Shown here in pieces: positions 1-8,817 of a stretch of 64,000 bases of DNA. The notes beneath the pieces are model-generated. The model saw only the letters and a program-made list of their open reading frames with translations, was not told where the DNA came from and did not search any database. The DNA lies in the NCBI RefSeq assembly GCF_000717745.1, contig NZ_JOBH01000002.1, positions 1 through 64,000 on the forward strand, written 5' to 3'. The translations under genes and the position numbers were made by a program. The stretch is from Streptomyces violens. Its GTDB lineage: Bacteria; Actinomycetota; Actinomycetes; Streptomycetales; Streptomycetaceae. Each line of letters begins with the position of its first letter. Position 1 is the stretch's first letter.

Positions 1-100
1 CATATCTGGCGTTGACTTTTGGCACGCTGTTGAGTTCTCAAGGAACGGACGCTTCCTTTGGTCCCGTTTCACCGGGCCCTCCGGGCGCTTCCCTTCGGTG
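1..100 (-). other. 5' leader of an rRNA operon; 16S gene lies beyond the left edge
   Basis: Read on the minus strand this matches the leader that precedes 16S rRNA in Streptomyces. It contains the boxA-type antiterminator TTGAGAACTCAACA (41 down to 28), followed by GCGTGCCAAAAGTCAACGCC and a run that heads out of the window. Antiterminator boxes of this form are established in actinobacterial rrn leaders. The 16S gene itself is not in the window, so its presence is inferred from the leader alone. The rRNA operon and crr-ptsI are divergently transcribed. Confidence 0.8.
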
Positions 101-106
101 TTTCAC

Positions 107-135
107 ACTCTATCAGGTCTTTCTGGCCTTTCGAA
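107..135 (-). promoter_or_regulatory. rRNA operon promoter, gene-proximal
   Basis: Minus-strand hexamers TTCGAA (-35, 135 to 130) and TAGAGT (-10, 112 to 107) are separated by exactly 17 bases. The sequence around the -10 (CTGATAGAGTGTGAAACACCGAAGG) resembles the main rrn promoters of streptomycetes. A start site near position 100 would give a leader of at least 100 nt before 16S. This is inferred from sequence only. Confidence 0.65.
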
Positions 136-162
136 CCGCGCTCTTTTCCGTAGCCATTGCAC

Positions 163-179
163 GCATTGCAAAGCAATGC
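163..179. repeat. Perfect 7-bp inverted repeat upstream of the rRNA promoter
   Basis: GCATTGC-AAA-GCAATGC is a perfect dyad (163-169 and 173-179). The left arm is preceded by a second CATTGCA (155-161), so three half-sites occur within 25 bases. It lies between the two rrn promoter candidates, just upstream of the proximal -35. It could be an operator or a structured element of the longer transcript. The binding protein is unknown. Confidence 0.6.
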
Positions 180-283
180 AGGCATACAGAATTGACCGAG
201 ATTCTCGGATCAGGACTCTGATGGGGTGCTGTCCCGGTCCTGGACCGCAGTGACTGCGGCCTCGTTTCCGGGGCAGGTGTTAG

Positions 284-312
284 ACAGTACAGGCGGGGTT
301 GGGGCGAGGCAA
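284..312 (-). promoter_or_regulatory. rRNA operon promoter candidate, distal
   Basis: Minus-strand TTGCCT (-35, 312 to 307), a 17-base spacer and TACTGT (-10, 289 to 284) form a good vegetative-type promoter about 170 bp upstream of the proximal one. Streptomyces rrn operons usually have several tandem promoters, so a second one is expected. From here to the crr start at 478 I see no gene and no convincing promoter for crr. Confidence 0.5.
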
Positions 313-477
313 ATCGGGGGAAGGGCAGCGTCCAGCGGTACCCCTTCACACGCGTGATCGCGCCTCGCGTCTCTCATGCGGAGTGTCCACTTCTTATGAC
401 TTACGCTCTGACCGGTGCGCCGTCCGGGACAGGTAGTGACGGCGACCTGATAGATCTCCACCCCTGGGAGGCTTCCC

Positions 478-927
478 ATGACCACCGTGACGTCCCCGCT
501 CGCCGGACGCGCCATCGGGCTCAGTGCAGTTCCTGACCCCGTCTTCTCCGGCGCGATGGTGGGGCCCGGTACCGCGATCGACCCGGAGCGTGAGCCTTCC
601 GTGGCACTCGCGCCCGTGGAAGGCGTCGTCGTTTCTCTGCACCCGCACGCGTTCGTCGTCGTCGACAGCGCCGGGCACGGAGTGCTGACGCACCTCGGCA
701 TCGACACCGTTCAGCTCAACGGCGAGGGCTTCGAGCTGCTCGTCAACAAGGGGGACACCGTGACGCGCGGTCAGGGCGTCGTCCGGTGGAACCCCGCCGC
801 CGTCGAGGAGGCCGGCAAGTCGCCGGTCTGCCCCGTCGTCGCCCTGGAGGCCACCGCCGACGCGCTCGGTGACGTGCGCGAGGACGGCGATGTAAAGGCC
901 GGAGACCAGCTCTTCAGCTGGCAGTGA
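478..927 (+). CDS. crr: PTS system EIIA component, glucose type (Crr)
   Basis: This 149-residue soluble phosphocarrier of the sugar phosphotransferase system passes phosphate from HPr to EIIB/EIIC permeases. In streptomycetes it serves N-acetylglucosamine and related sugars. The family signature HLGIDTVQLNGEGFE is present. H72 is the predicted phosphorylated histidine and H57 (HPHAF) is the partner histidine. Length agrees with stand-alone EIIA-Glc. The ATG at 478 is preceded by GGGAGG (466-471). ptsI follows 136 bp downstream on the same strand. HPr is not encoded here, which is usual because ptsH is unlinked in Streptomyces. No good DasR (dre-like) operator was found by eye upstream. Confidence 0.95.
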   Translation: MTTVTSPLAGRAIGLSAVPDPVFSGAMVGPGTAIDPEREPSVALAPVEGVVVSLHPHAFVVVDSAGHGVLTHLGIDTVQLNGEGFELLVNKGDTVTRGQGVVRWNPAAVEEAGKSPVCPVVALEATADALGDVREDGDVKAGDQLFSWQ

Positions 928-951
928 TGCGCGGCGCCGTTCCGTAGGGCA

Positions 952-968
952 CGCGCGCGTGGCGCGCG
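952..968 (+). terminator. Hairpin between crr and ptsI (attenuator or processing stem)
   Basis: CGCGCGC-GTG-GCGCGCG is a perfect 7-bp stem with a 3-base loop, 25 bp after the crr stop and about 95 bp before ptsI. There is no U-tract. It may adjust the crr:ptsI ratio or protect the 3' end of a crr transcript. This is inferred from structure alone. Confidence 0.5.
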
Positions 969-1063
969 CGGACGGCAGCGTGTACCGAGCGGCCCCACCG
1001 GGCCGCACGTACGACAGTTCAACGCGACGGCAATGACCGTCGCATCACACGGAGACGGGTGCA

Positions 1064-2734
1064 ATGGAGACAACGCTGCGAGGCGTCGGCGTGAGCCACG
1101 GTGTCGCCATAGGCGAGGTGCGGCACATGGGGACGGCGGTGCTGGAACCGCCGGCCAAGCAGATCCCCGCCGAGGAAGCGGAGCGCGAGCAGGGGCGCGC
1201 CCGCCAGGCCGTGGAAGCCGTGGCCGCTGACCTGATCGCCCGCGGCAACCTCGCGGGCGGTGAGGCGCAGGCGGTGCTGGAGGCCCAGGCCATGATGGCC
1301 CAGGACCCCGAGCTGATGGCCGACGTCGACCGCCGGATCGCGGTGGGCAGCACGGCCGAGCGCGGTGTGTACGACGCGTTCGCCGCCTACCGGGCACTGC
1401 TGGCCGGTGCCGGGGAGTACCTGGCGGGCCGGGTCGCGGACCTGGACGACGTGCGGAACCGGATCGTCGCGCGGCTGCTGGGCGTGCCCATGCCGGGTGT
1501 GCCGGACAGCGACGAGCCCTACGTGCTGATCGCTCGGGACCTCGCGCCGGCCGACACGGCGCTGCTGGACCCGTCGCTGGTGCTCGGCTTCGTGACCGAG
1601 GAGGGCGGGCCGACCAGCCACAGCGCGATTCTGGCGCGGGCGCTGGGCGTGCCGGCCGTGGTCGCGCTGCCGGGTGCGCACGAGCTGGTCGAGGGCACGG
1701 TGGTGGCCGTGGACGGCTCCACCGGGGAGATCTTCGTGAACCCGAGCGACGAGAAGCGCGCGGAGATGGAGCGGGCGGCCGCGGAGCGGAAGGCCGCGCT
1801 GGCCGCCGCTACCGGGCCGGGCGCGACGTCCGACGGTCACAAGGTGCCGCTGCTGGCGAACGTCGGCGGTCCGGCGGACGTTCCGGCGGCGGTCGAGGCC
1901 GGTGCCGAGGGTGTCGGGCTGTTCCGTACGGAGTTCCTGTTCCTCGACGACAGCAAGAACGCGCCGTCGGAGGAGAAGCAGGTCGAGACGTACCGCCAGG
2001 TGCTGGAGGCGTTCCCCGAGGGCCGGGTGGTCGTGCGCGTGCTGGACGCGGGCGCGGACAAGCCGCTGGACTTCCTGACGCCGTCGGACGAGCCGAACCC
2101 GGCGCTGGGCGTGCGGGGTCTGCGTACCCTGCTCGACCACCCCGACGTGCTGCGGACCCAGCTCACCGCGCTGGCCAAGGCTGCGGAGGGGCTGCCGGTC
2201 TACCTCGAGGTCATGGCGCCGATGGTGGCGGACCGTACGGACGCGAAGGCGTTCGCCGACGCGTGCCGTGAGGCGGGGCTGCAGGCGAAGTTCGGTGCGA
2301 TGGTGGAGATTCCGTCCGCCGCACTGCGGGCGCGTTCGATCCTGCAGGAGGTGGAGTTCCTGTCGCTGGGCACCAATGACCTGGCGCAGTACACCTTCGC
2401 CGCCGACCGTCAGGTCGGTGCGGTGTCCCGGCTGCAGGACCCGTGGCAGCCCGCGCTGCTCGACCTGGTGGCGATCTCGGCCGAGGCCGCCAAGGCCGAG
2501 GGCAAGAGCTGTGGTGTGTGCGGCGAGGCGGCTTCCGACCCGCTGCTCGCGTGTGTGTTGACGGGCCTGGGTGTCACCAGCCTTTCCATGGGTGCGGCGT
2601 CGCTTCCTTACGTGCGCGCGACGCTGGCGAAGCACACGCTGGCGCAGTGCGAGCGTGCCGCGTCGGCGGCGCGTGCGGCGGACACTGCCGAGGAGGCCCG
2701 TCTGGCGGCGCAGGCGGTGCTCTCCGGGGAGTGA
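1064..2734 (+). CDS. ptsI: Phosphoenolpyruvate-protein phosphotransferase (PTS enzyme I)
   Basis: Enzyme I autophosphorylates from PEP and phosphorylates HPr, so it feeds every PTS sugar. The 556-residue protein has the full family layout. The N-terminal HPr-binding/phosphohistidine domain contains GGPTSHSAILARALG, with H186 as the active-site histidine. The PEP-binding TIM barrel contains GLFRTEFLF, VMAPMV, GAMVEIPSAAL and LSLGTNDLAQY. The near-C-terminal CGEAASDPLL carries the catalytic cysteine. The start at 1064 has GGAG at 1051-1054. It forms a unit with crr, separated by the 952-968 hairpin, and is followed by a strong terminator at 2785-2823. Confidence 0.96.
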   Translation: METTLRGVGVSHGVAIGEVRHMGTAVLEPPAKQIPAEEAEREQGRARQAVEAVAADLIARGNLAGGEAQAVLEAQAMMAQDPELMADVDRRIAVGSTAERGVYDAFAAYRALLAGAGEYLAGRVADLDDVRNRIVARLLGVPMPGVPDSDEPYVLIARDLAPADTALLDPSLVLGFVTEEGGPTSHSAILARALGVPAVVALPGAHELVEGTVVAVDGSTGEIFVNPSDEKRAEMERAAAERKAALAAATGPGATSDGHKVPLLANVGGPADVPAAVEAGAEGVGLFRTEFLFLDDSKNAPSEEKQVETYRQVLEAFPEGRVVVRVLDAGADKPLDFLTPSDEPNPALGVRGLRTLLDHPDVLRTQLTALAKAAEGLPVYLEVMAPMVADRTDAKAFADACREAGLQAKFGAMVEIPSAALRARSILQEVEFLSLGTNDLAQYTFAADRQVGAVSRLQDPWQPALLDLVAISAEAAKAEGKSCGVCGEAASDPLLACVLTGLGVTSLSMGAASLPYVRATLAKHTLAQCERAASAARAADTAEEARLAAQAVLSGE

Positions 2735-2784
2735 CCGCAGGTTCTTCTCCTTGACGGCGCAGTGCCGTGTGGTGATGCCGTGTT

Positions 2785-2823
2785 CCGATGGCCGTCCCGC
2801 CCTTGTGGCGGGGCGGCCATCGG
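2785..2823 (+). terminator. Terminator of crr-ptsI
   Basis: A 17-bp stem (2785-2801 with 2807-2823, one G-T type mismatch) and a 5-base loop CTTGT begin 50 bp after the ptsI stop. It lacks a strong U-tract, as is common in streptomycetes. It also separates ptsI from the convergent gene ending at 2852. Confidence 0.8.
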
Positions 2824-2828
2824 CGTTT

Positions 2829-2847
2829 CGGGCGGGCTGCCCGCCCG
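2829..2847 (-). terminator. Terminator of the convergent hypothetical gene
   Basis: CGGGCGGG-CTG-CCCGCCCG, a perfect 8-bp stem, lies 4 bp beyond the stop of the minus-strand gene at 2852. Together with 2785-2823 it forms back-to-back terminators between convergent genes. Confidence 0.65.
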
Positions 2848-2851
2848 ACTG

Positions 2852-3850
2852 TTATGTGTCTCCGCAGTGCTGGTGGGGGTATGCGGGCTGCGGCACGGCG
2901 ATGCCGGGGAGGTAGTCGACGCCCGGCTCGGGTGAGACGGGGTCGCCGGTCCTGGCGTCGGTGCAGTACGCGGAGAAGACCTCGGCGGCGGTGAGGGCGC
3001 GCAGCCAGGTGCCGTGCAGGGACCAGCCGCGTACCTCGTCGCCGTGCTCGTCGTCGAGGGTGCGGGCGACGACGCCGCCCGGGCGGCGCAGGGCGATGCC
3101 GGCGGCGAGCACCGTGCAGAAGATCAGTGCTTCCGCTTCGGCCAGGTGGAGTCGGCCGTCGGGGTGCGCCGTGGCGTGCAGCGCGGCGAGCAGCGGGCTG
3201 CCGTCGCCGGCGGGGACGCTGCAGACGAGGTGGTGTCTGCCGGGGCCCAGGGCGTCGAGGAGTCGGAGCATGGCCTGGGAGGCGTTTTCGAAGGCGTCGT
3301 GGGCGGTGTCGCCGTCGCAGGCGGGGCAGCGGCCTGCGGTGGCGAGGAGGGCGCCGGCGCGGTCCCAGGTGTCCTGGCGGTCGGCTTCGTCGAGGAGTGC
3401 GGGCAGGGTGTCGGTGAGGCGTCGTCCGGTGTACGGGACGGTGGCGCCGGCCGCGGCCATTTCGGTGGTGTAGCGGGCGCGGCTTTCGGGTCGGTCGGGG
3501 TGCAGACCGTTGTCGGTGCAGTAGGTGGCGTATTCGCCGGGGTCGAAGAGGGTGAGGGTGGTGTGCCGGCCCTGGGCTGCGAGGGTGCGGAGCAGGCCGT
3601 CGAGCCGGCGGAGGTAGCCGGGGTGGTCCTGGCCGGTGAAGGGGAAGGTGCGGTAGCGGCTCATGGCCGCGAGGTCGTCCGGTGTCGGCAGGACGGCGAG
3701 GGTGCCGGGGATTTCGCGGCTCTGCCGGCGCCGGGCGGCAGCGGTGCGGCGGCGGGCGTGGCCTGCGGGTCCGCGGGCGCGGCGGGTGGTGCGGTGGTGT
3801 CCGGCGGCGGGCTCGGTGCCGGGCCGGGTGCGGCGTGCGGTGCTGGTCAT
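2852..3850 (-). CDS. Conserved hypothetical protein
   Basis: I do not recognise a function for this 332-residue protein. The N-terminal ~45 residues are very Arg/Ala-rich and probably disordered. A folded part follows with the stretches RYRTFPFTGQDHPGYL and TLFDPGEYATYCTDNGLHPD, a lone CPACDGD pair of cysteines and a C-terminal GWSLHGTWLRALTAAEVFSAY. No membrane segment or signal peptide is seen. The ATG at 3850 is preceded by AAGGGGG at good spacing and is preferred to an in-frame start 29 codons upstream. It stands alone between two terminators, so it is probably monocistronic. The overall look is of a Streptomyces-specific cytosolic protein. Confidence 0.75.
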   Translation of the reverse strand: MTSTARRTRPGTEPAAGHHRTTRRARGPAGHARRRTAAARRRQSREIPGTLAVLPTPDDLAAMSRYRTFPFTGQDHPGYLRRLDGLLRTLAAQGRHTTLTLFDPGEYATYCTDNGLHPDRPESRARYTTEMAAAGATVPYTGRRLTDTLPALLDEADRQDTWDRAGALLATAGRCPACDGDTAHDAFENASQAMLRLLDALGPGRHHLVCSVPAGDGSPLLAALHATAHPDGRLHLAEAEALIFCTVLAAGIALRRPGGVVARTLDDEHGDEVRGWSLHGTWLRALTAAEVFSAYCTDARTGDPVSPEPGVDYLPGIAVPQPAYPHQHCGDT

Positions 3851-3972
3851 GATTTCCCCCTTGGTGCTGCTGGTGAGCGGGCGCGGGCCGGCCGGCCCGG
3901 GCTCGTGTGTCGTCATCGCTGGCGACTCATTGCTCACTGAGCGTAAGCGAGGGGTCTGACAATGGCGTGCGT

Positions 3973-4014
3973 GAGCCGCCGGAATCGCCTGTGACCAGGC
4001 ATTTCCGGCGGCTC
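3973..4014 (-). terminator. Terminator of acetoacetyl-CoA synthetase gene
   Basis: The long compound hairpin has outer arms GAGCCGCCGGAAT (3973-3985) and its complement at 4001-4014 with one bulged base. The inner stem is GCCTG-TGAC-CAGGC (3987-4000). It starts 5 bp after the stop of the minus-strand gene ending at 4019. Confidence 0.8.
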
Positions 4015-4018
4015 TTGA

Positions 4019-6028
4019 TCACTTGGCGCGGTCGGCGGCGATCCGCTCGTAGAACCGGAGAAGTTCGAGGTTGTCGACGGAGCCGGGGTTGACGGCCTTT
4101 TCCAGCGGGGTGCCCTGGAGGAGGCGCTTGACCGGGACTTCGATGCGCTTGCCGGTGAGGGTGTGCGGTACACCGGGGGCTTCGATGATGTCGTCGGGGA
4201 CGTGGCGCGGCGAGAGCTGGGTGCGGATGGTCTGCTTGATCCGGCCGCGCAGGTCGTCGTCGAGGACGGCGCCTTCGGCGAGGTGGACGAAGAGCGGCAT
4301 CCAGTAGCCGCCGTCGGGGAGTTCGAGGCCGATGACGAGGGATTCGCGGATTTCGGGGAGGCGTTCGACGGCCTCGTAGATGTCGGCGGAGCCCATGCGG
4401 ACGCCCTGGCGGTTGAGGGTGGAGTCGGAGCGGCCGTGGATGACGACGGTGCCGCGTGCGGTGCGGGTGATCCAGTCACCGTGCCGCCAGACGCCGGGGT
4501 ACATCTCGAAGTAGCTCTCCCGATAGCGGCTGCCGTCGGGGTCGTTCCAGAAGCGGATCGGCATGGAGGGCAGCGGGTTGGTGACGACGAGCTCGCCGAC
4601 CTCGTCGGTGAGGGGCTTGCCCTGGGGGTCCCATGCCTGGACGTCGGTGGCGAGGCAGGGTGCCTGGAGTTCGCCGATGTACACCGGGAGGGTGGGTACG
4701 GCGCCGGCGAAGCAGCTGCAGACGTCGGTGCCGCCGCTGACGGAGGCGATCCAGAGGTCCTCGGCGACTTCGTCGTGCAGCCAGCGGAAGCCGTCGGGGG
4801 GCAGTGGGGAGCCGGTGGTGGCCACGCACTTGACGCGGGAGAGGTCGTAGTCGCGTCCGGGGTGGACGCCGGCCTTGGCGCAGGCCATGACGTACGCGGC
4901 GGAGGTGCCGAAGAGGGTGGCGCCGGTGCGTTCGGCGATGCCCCACTGGGCGCCGGTGTCGGGGAAGCCGGGGCTGCCGTCGTACAGGACGATCGTGGCG
5001 CCCACGAGGAGGCCGGCGGCGAGGAAGTTCCACATCATCCAGCCGGTGGAGGTGTACCAGAAGAAGCGGTCCTCGGGGCCTAGGTCGCAGTGGAGGCCGG
5101 CCTGCTTGAGGTGTTCGAGGAGGATGCCGCCCTGGGACTGGATGATGGCCTTGGGGAGGCCGGTGGTGCCGGAGGAGTACAGGACCCACAGGGGGTGGTC
5201 GAACGGCACCTGCTCGAAGAGCAGCTCTTCGTCTCGGGAGGCGATGTCGTCCCAGTGGAGTGCGCCTTCGGGGGCTTCGGTACCGAGGAGCGGGATGTGC
5301 ACGACGGCGGTGAGGCTGGGGAGTTCGGCGCGCAGCTCGGCCACTGTGGCGCGGCGGTCATGTTCCTTGCCGCCGTAGCGATAGCCGTCGACGGTGAACA
5401 GGACGGCCGGCTCGACCTGCTGGAAGCGGTCCAGGACGCTGCGGGCGCCGAAGTCGGGGGCGCAGGAGGTCCAGACGGCGCCGACGGCGGCGGAGGCCAG
5501 GAGGGCGACGACGGCCTGCGGGATGTTGGGTACGTAGCCGCTGACGCGGTCGCCGGGGCGGACGCCGAGGCGGCGGAGTTCGGCAGCCAGGGAGCCGACC
5601 TGGGCGCGGAGTTCGGCCCAGGTGACGGGGGTGGGTTCGTGGCTCTCGTCGACGTGCAGGAGGGCGGGGTCGGCGGCCCTGGCGGGGTCCTCGCCGGCGC
5701 GCAGGGCGTGCTCGGCGTAGTTGAGGGTGGCGCCGGGGAACCAGCGGGCGCCGGGCATCGTGGCGTCGGCGAGCACGGTGTCGTACGGGGTGCTGAAGCG
5801 GACGTCGAACCATTCGGCGGTGGCGCGCCAGAAGGTGCTCAGCTCTTCGACGGACCAGCGGTGCAGTGCGGCGTAGCTCGCGGCGGGGTCACCGGGGGTG
5901 GCGGCGGGCGCTCCGTGGTGGGTGGCGGCCCACTCCTGGAAGCGGGTGACCTGTGCTCCGGCGATACGGTCCGCGCCGGGCTGCCACAGGGGCTCCGGGT
6001 GGGGTGCGGGCTGCGGTGCGGTGGTCAT
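4019..6028 (-). CDS. Acetoacetate-CoA ligase
   Basis: This ANL-superfamily enzyme converts acetoacetate, ATP and CoA to acetoacetyl-CoA, linking ketone bodies and polyhydroxybutyrate or leucine breakdown to central metabolism. The 669 residues match the acetoacetyl-CoA synthetase family (about 650). Visible features are LWQPGADRIAGAQVTRFQEW at the N-terminus, typical of the family, the phosphate-binding loop VLYSSGTTGLPKAI, FGTSAAYVMACAKAG, SGGTDVCSCF and the C-terminal hinge/lysine region ending VDNLELLRFYERIAADR. ATG 6028 follows GGGAG by 7 bases; the adjacent ATG at 6031 is a slightly worse alternative. It is monocistronic, with its own terminator, and divergent from the GH31 gene. Confidence 0.9.
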   Translation of the reverse strand: MTTAPQPAPHPEPLWQPGADRIAGAQVTRFQEWAATHHGAPAATPGDPAASYAALHRWSVEELSTFWRATAEWFDVRFSTPYDTVLADATMPGARWFPGATLNYAEHALRAGEDPARAADPALLHVDESHEPTPVTWAELRAQVGSLAAELRRLGVRPGDRVSGYVPNIPQAVVALLASAAVGAVWTSCAPDFGARSVLDRFQQVEPAVLFTVDGYRYGGKEHDRRATVAELRAELPSLTAVVHIPLLGTEAPEGALHWDDIASRDEELLFEQVPFDHPLWVLYSSGTTGLPKAIIQSQGGILLEHLKQAGLHCDLGPEDRFFWYTSTGWMMWNFLAAGLLVGATIVLYDGSPGFPDTGAQWGIAERTGATLFGTSAAYVMACAKAGVHPGRDYDLSRVKCVATTGSPLPPDGFRWLHDEVAEDLWIASVSGGTDVCSCFAGAVPTLPVYIGELQAPCLATDVQAWDPQGKPLTDEVGELVVTNPLPSMPIRFWNDPDGSRYRESYFEMYPGVWRHGDWITRTARGTVVIHGRSDSTLNRQGVRMGSADIYEAVERLPEIRESLVIGLELPDGGYWMPLFVHLAEGAVLDDDLRGRIKQTIRTQLSPRHVPDDIIEAPGVPHTLTGKRIEVPVKRLLQGTPLEKAVNPGSVDNLELLRFYERIAADRAK

Positions 6029-6366
6029 CATGCGGCTCCCGGGCTGTACACGGTTGGTGTGCCGGTCCGTGCGCTGCGGTGGGCGGTGCCGTCGGCCGTC
6101 CCGGGCCGGCGGTGTCCGACGCGTCCGTAGGGTGCGCAGGACACGACTGGTCAGGACGATGCCACGTGATCGACTTCCGCACCAGGGTGGGCACCCCACA
6201 TTCGGGGGGAGGGGTATGTGGCGCGACCACGGTGTGAAGGGCGTGTCCGAAGGCGGGCCGCTGCTCCCGTAGTGCGGTGTCTCTTTTACGGACACAGCAG
6301 GTCAACGCAGGTAAACGGAGTCTGAACGATGCCTTCATCGGCGTGTGTCGGTGGCAGGCTGACGGT
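6029..6366. other. Divergent intergenic region between acetoacetate-CoA ligase and GH31 genes
   Basis: About 340 bp holding the promoters of both neighbours. I see no coding potential, RNA gene or convincing hexamer pair. A weak dyad GTGTC...GACAC occurs around 6279-6297. Confidence 0.5.
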
Positions 6367-8817
6367 ATGGACGGGCGGGATCTGGTGCGGTCGGCACGGA
6401 TGGTCAGGGCGGTGGGCGCCGTACAGGGGTGGTTGTCGGTGCGGTCGGCGCTGCGCCGGAGGCGGGCGGACGCGGCCGGGCTCTCACCACGGGGTGCGGA
6501 GCGGGCACGCGTACCGGGTACGGCGGTGGGGGCGGAGCCGGAGCCCGGTGGCGGAGTGGTGCAGTTCGCGCGGTCTTCGCTGCGCATTCGGGTGACGGCG
6601 GGCGGCGCGGTGTTCTGCGGCTGGGACGGGGCAGTGCCGGAGCCGTCGTACGCGCTGGTGGGGATGGGCCCTGAGGCGGACGGCCGGGCGGAGCTGGAGC
6701 CGGACACCGAGGGCGGCTGGCGTGTGGTGTCGGAGCGCGTGACGGTCGCGGTGTCGCGGTACGGCGCGGTGGAGATCCGTACGCCGGGCGGGGTGGTGCT
6801 GCGTCGGGAGCTGCCGCCACGGTGGTGGGACCGCGTACCGGAGGGCGCATCGGGGCGCGATGCTGCGTCCGGGGGCGGTCCGGACGAGGGAGCTGCGTCT
6901 GAAGAAGGCGCGCGGGTCGGGACGTACGGGGAGTCGCGGTGGGTGCAGCGCTCCGAGGTGGCGGCGGACGCGCGGTTCTTCGGGCTGGGCGGCCGTGCCA
7001 ACGGGCCGCGGCTGCGAGACGGCACGTACCGGCTGTGGAACACCGACCCCGGGGGCGCGTTCGGGCCGGGTGATGACCCGCTGTCGCTGACCATGCCGGT
7101 GCAGCTGGTGGTCGCGGACGCGGGTACGCATCTGGTCTTCCACGACAACTCCTGGGACGGGCGGGTCACGCTGCACGAGGGTGAGGAGGGCCGGGGTTCG
7201 GGGCACGACAGGGCCGGTTCCTGCGAGCTCCGGATGGACGGTGGTCCGCTGCGCTACTGGGTGCTGACGGGGACGCCGGCCCGGGTACTGCACGGGTGGG
7301 CGTCGCTCACGGGCGCGCCCGCGCTGCCGCCCCGCTGGGCACTCGGGCACCAGCACGCCCGGTTCGGGTTCGGTGATGCCGCGGAGGTGCGGCGGGTGGC
7401 TGCCGGCTACCGTGCGCGCGGTGTGCCGCTGACGGCGCTCCACCTGGACATCGACCACTTCGACGGCCACCGGGTGTTCACGGTGGACCGCACCCGCTTC
7501 CCCGACCTGCCGGGGCTCGCCTCGGAGCTGCGCCAGGAGGGGGTGCGGCTGGTGTCGATCGTTGATCCCGGGGTGAAGGTGGAGCCGGGGAACGCGGTGT
7601 ACGAGAGCGGGGCGGCGGCCGACGCGTTCGTACGGGAGGCGTGCGGGCGCGAGGCGCGGGGCGCGGTGTGGCCGGGCGAGGCGGTCTTCCCCGACTTCAC
7701 GGACGCCCGGGTGCGCAAGTGGTGGGGCGGGCTGTACACGGAGCGGCTGGCGCAGGGGTTCGCGGGCGTGTGGCACGACATGAACGAGCCGTCCTCCTTC
7801 GTGGCGTTCGGGGACCCGACGCTCCCCCGGTCCGCGCGGCACGCCCTGGAGGGCCGGGGCGGGGACCACCGGGAGGCGCACAACGTGTACGGGCTGGCGA
7901 TGGCACGCGCCGGCTACGAGGGGCTGTGCGAACTGCGCCCCGATGAGCGGCCGTTCCTCTTCTCGCGCTCCGGGTGGGCCGGACTGCAGCGCTACGGGGG
8001 CACGTGGTCGGGGGACGTGGCAACCGGATGGCCGGGACTGCGGGCCTCCTTGTCGCTGGTGCTGGGCCTGGGGCTGTGCGGCGTTCCGTACAGCGGCCCG
8101 GACATCGGGGGCTATTCGGAGGTGCCGTCGGGCGAGCTGTACCTGCGGTGGTTCCAGCTGGGCGCTTACCTGCCGCTGTTCCGTACGCACTGTGCGCACG
8201 ACGCGGGGCGCCGGGAGCCGTGGGAGTTCGGGGACGAGGTACTGGAGCACGCGCGTGCGGCGGCTCTCGAACGCGAGCGGCTGCTCCCCTACGTGTACAC
8301 GCTGGGCCACCTGGCCCGGCTGACCGGCGCTCCGTATGTGCGCCCGCTGTGGTGGGGCGCACCGCGCGACCGGGCGCTGCGCGACTGCGAGGACGCGTTC
8401 CTGCTGGGTGACGCGCTGCTGGTGGCGCCGGTGCTGGAGGCGGGGACGCGGCGGCGGGCCGTGCGGCTGCCGCGCGGGCGGTGGCACGACACGGCGACCG
8501 GCGAGGCGTACGACGGGCCGGGGCAGGTGGTGGTCGAGGCGCCGCTCGCGCGGATTCCGGTGCTGGCACGGGCGGGTGCGGTGCTGCCGGTGGCGGGCGC
8601 GGACGGCGGTATCGAGCTGGAGGTCTGGGCACCGGCTCCGGGGCGCAAGGGCGGCGGAATCGTCGTGCCGGATTCCGGGGACGGTTGGGAGCGCCCGCGC
8701 GTTGAACGGATGGAGTCGCGGTGGGAGGCGGGACGCGTGGTGGTGAGCCGGGCGGACGGGGAGCCCGTTGAGTACAGGGTGCGGATCCGCGGAGGCGGGT
8801 CCGAGGCGGGGAGCTGA
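6367..8817 (+). CDS. Glycoside hydrolase family 31 protein (alpha-glucosidase/alpha-xylosidase type)
   Basis: Family 31 retaining glycosidases release terminal alpha-glucose or alpha-xylose. An 816-residue product starts from the ATG at 6367. The diagnostic nucleophile motif VWHDMNEPSSF is present (D471) and the acid/base aspartate is in GGTWSGDVATGW (D550). HLDIDHFDGHRVFTVD, FSRSGWAGLQRYGGTW and GVPYSGPDIGGY also fit the barrel. No signal peptide is obvious, so it is probably cytoplasmic and acts on imported oligosaccharides. The start is uncertain because no strong ribosome site is seen and M42-equivalent starts downstream are possible. The 3' end carries a duplicated stop region (8814-8843). 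Confidence 0.9.
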   Translation: MDGRDLVRSARMVRAVGAVQGWLSVRSALRRRRADAAGLSPRGAERARVPGTAVGAEPEPGGGVVQFARSSLRIRVTAGGAVFCGWDGAVPEPSYALVGMGPEADGRAELEPDTEGGWRVVSERVTVAVSRYGAVEIRTPGGVVLRRELPPRWWDRVPEGASGRDAASGGGPDEGAASEEGARVGTYGESRWVQRSEVAADARFFGLGGRANGPRLRDGTYRLWNTDPGGAFGPGDDPLSLTMPVQLVVADAGTHLVFHDNSWDGRVTLHEGEEGRGSGHDRAGSCELRMDGGPLRYWVLTGTPARVLHGWASLTGAPALPPRWALGHQHARFGFGDAAEVRRVAAGYRARGVPLTALHLDIDHFDGHRVFTVDRTRFPDLPGLASELRQEGVRLVSIVDPGVKVEPGNAVYESGAAADAFVREACGREARGAVWPGEAVFPDFTDARVRKWWGGLYTERLAQGFAGVWHDMNEPSSFVAFGDPTLPRSARHALEGRGGDHREAHNVYGLAMARAGYEGLCELRPDERPFLFSRSGWAGLQRYGGTWSGDVATGWPGLRASLSLVLGLGLCGVPYSGPDIGGYSEVPSGELYLRWFQLGAYLPLFRTHCAHDAGRREPWEFGDEVLEHARAAALERERLLPYVYTLGHLARLTGAPYVRPLWWGAPRDRALRDCEDAFLLGDALLVAPVLEAGTRRRAVRLPRGRWHDTATGEAYDGPGQVVVEAPLARIPVLARAGAVLPVAGADGGIELEVWAPAPGRKGGGIVVPDSGDGWERPRVERMESRWEAGRVVVSRADGEPVEYRVRIRGGGSEAGS

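Noticed and set aside
271..477. DasR (dre-type) operator upstream of crr
   Set aside because: The nearest match, GTGTTAGACAG around 277-287, keeps only the TAGAC core and is not palindromic; it overlaps the distal rrn -10 instead.
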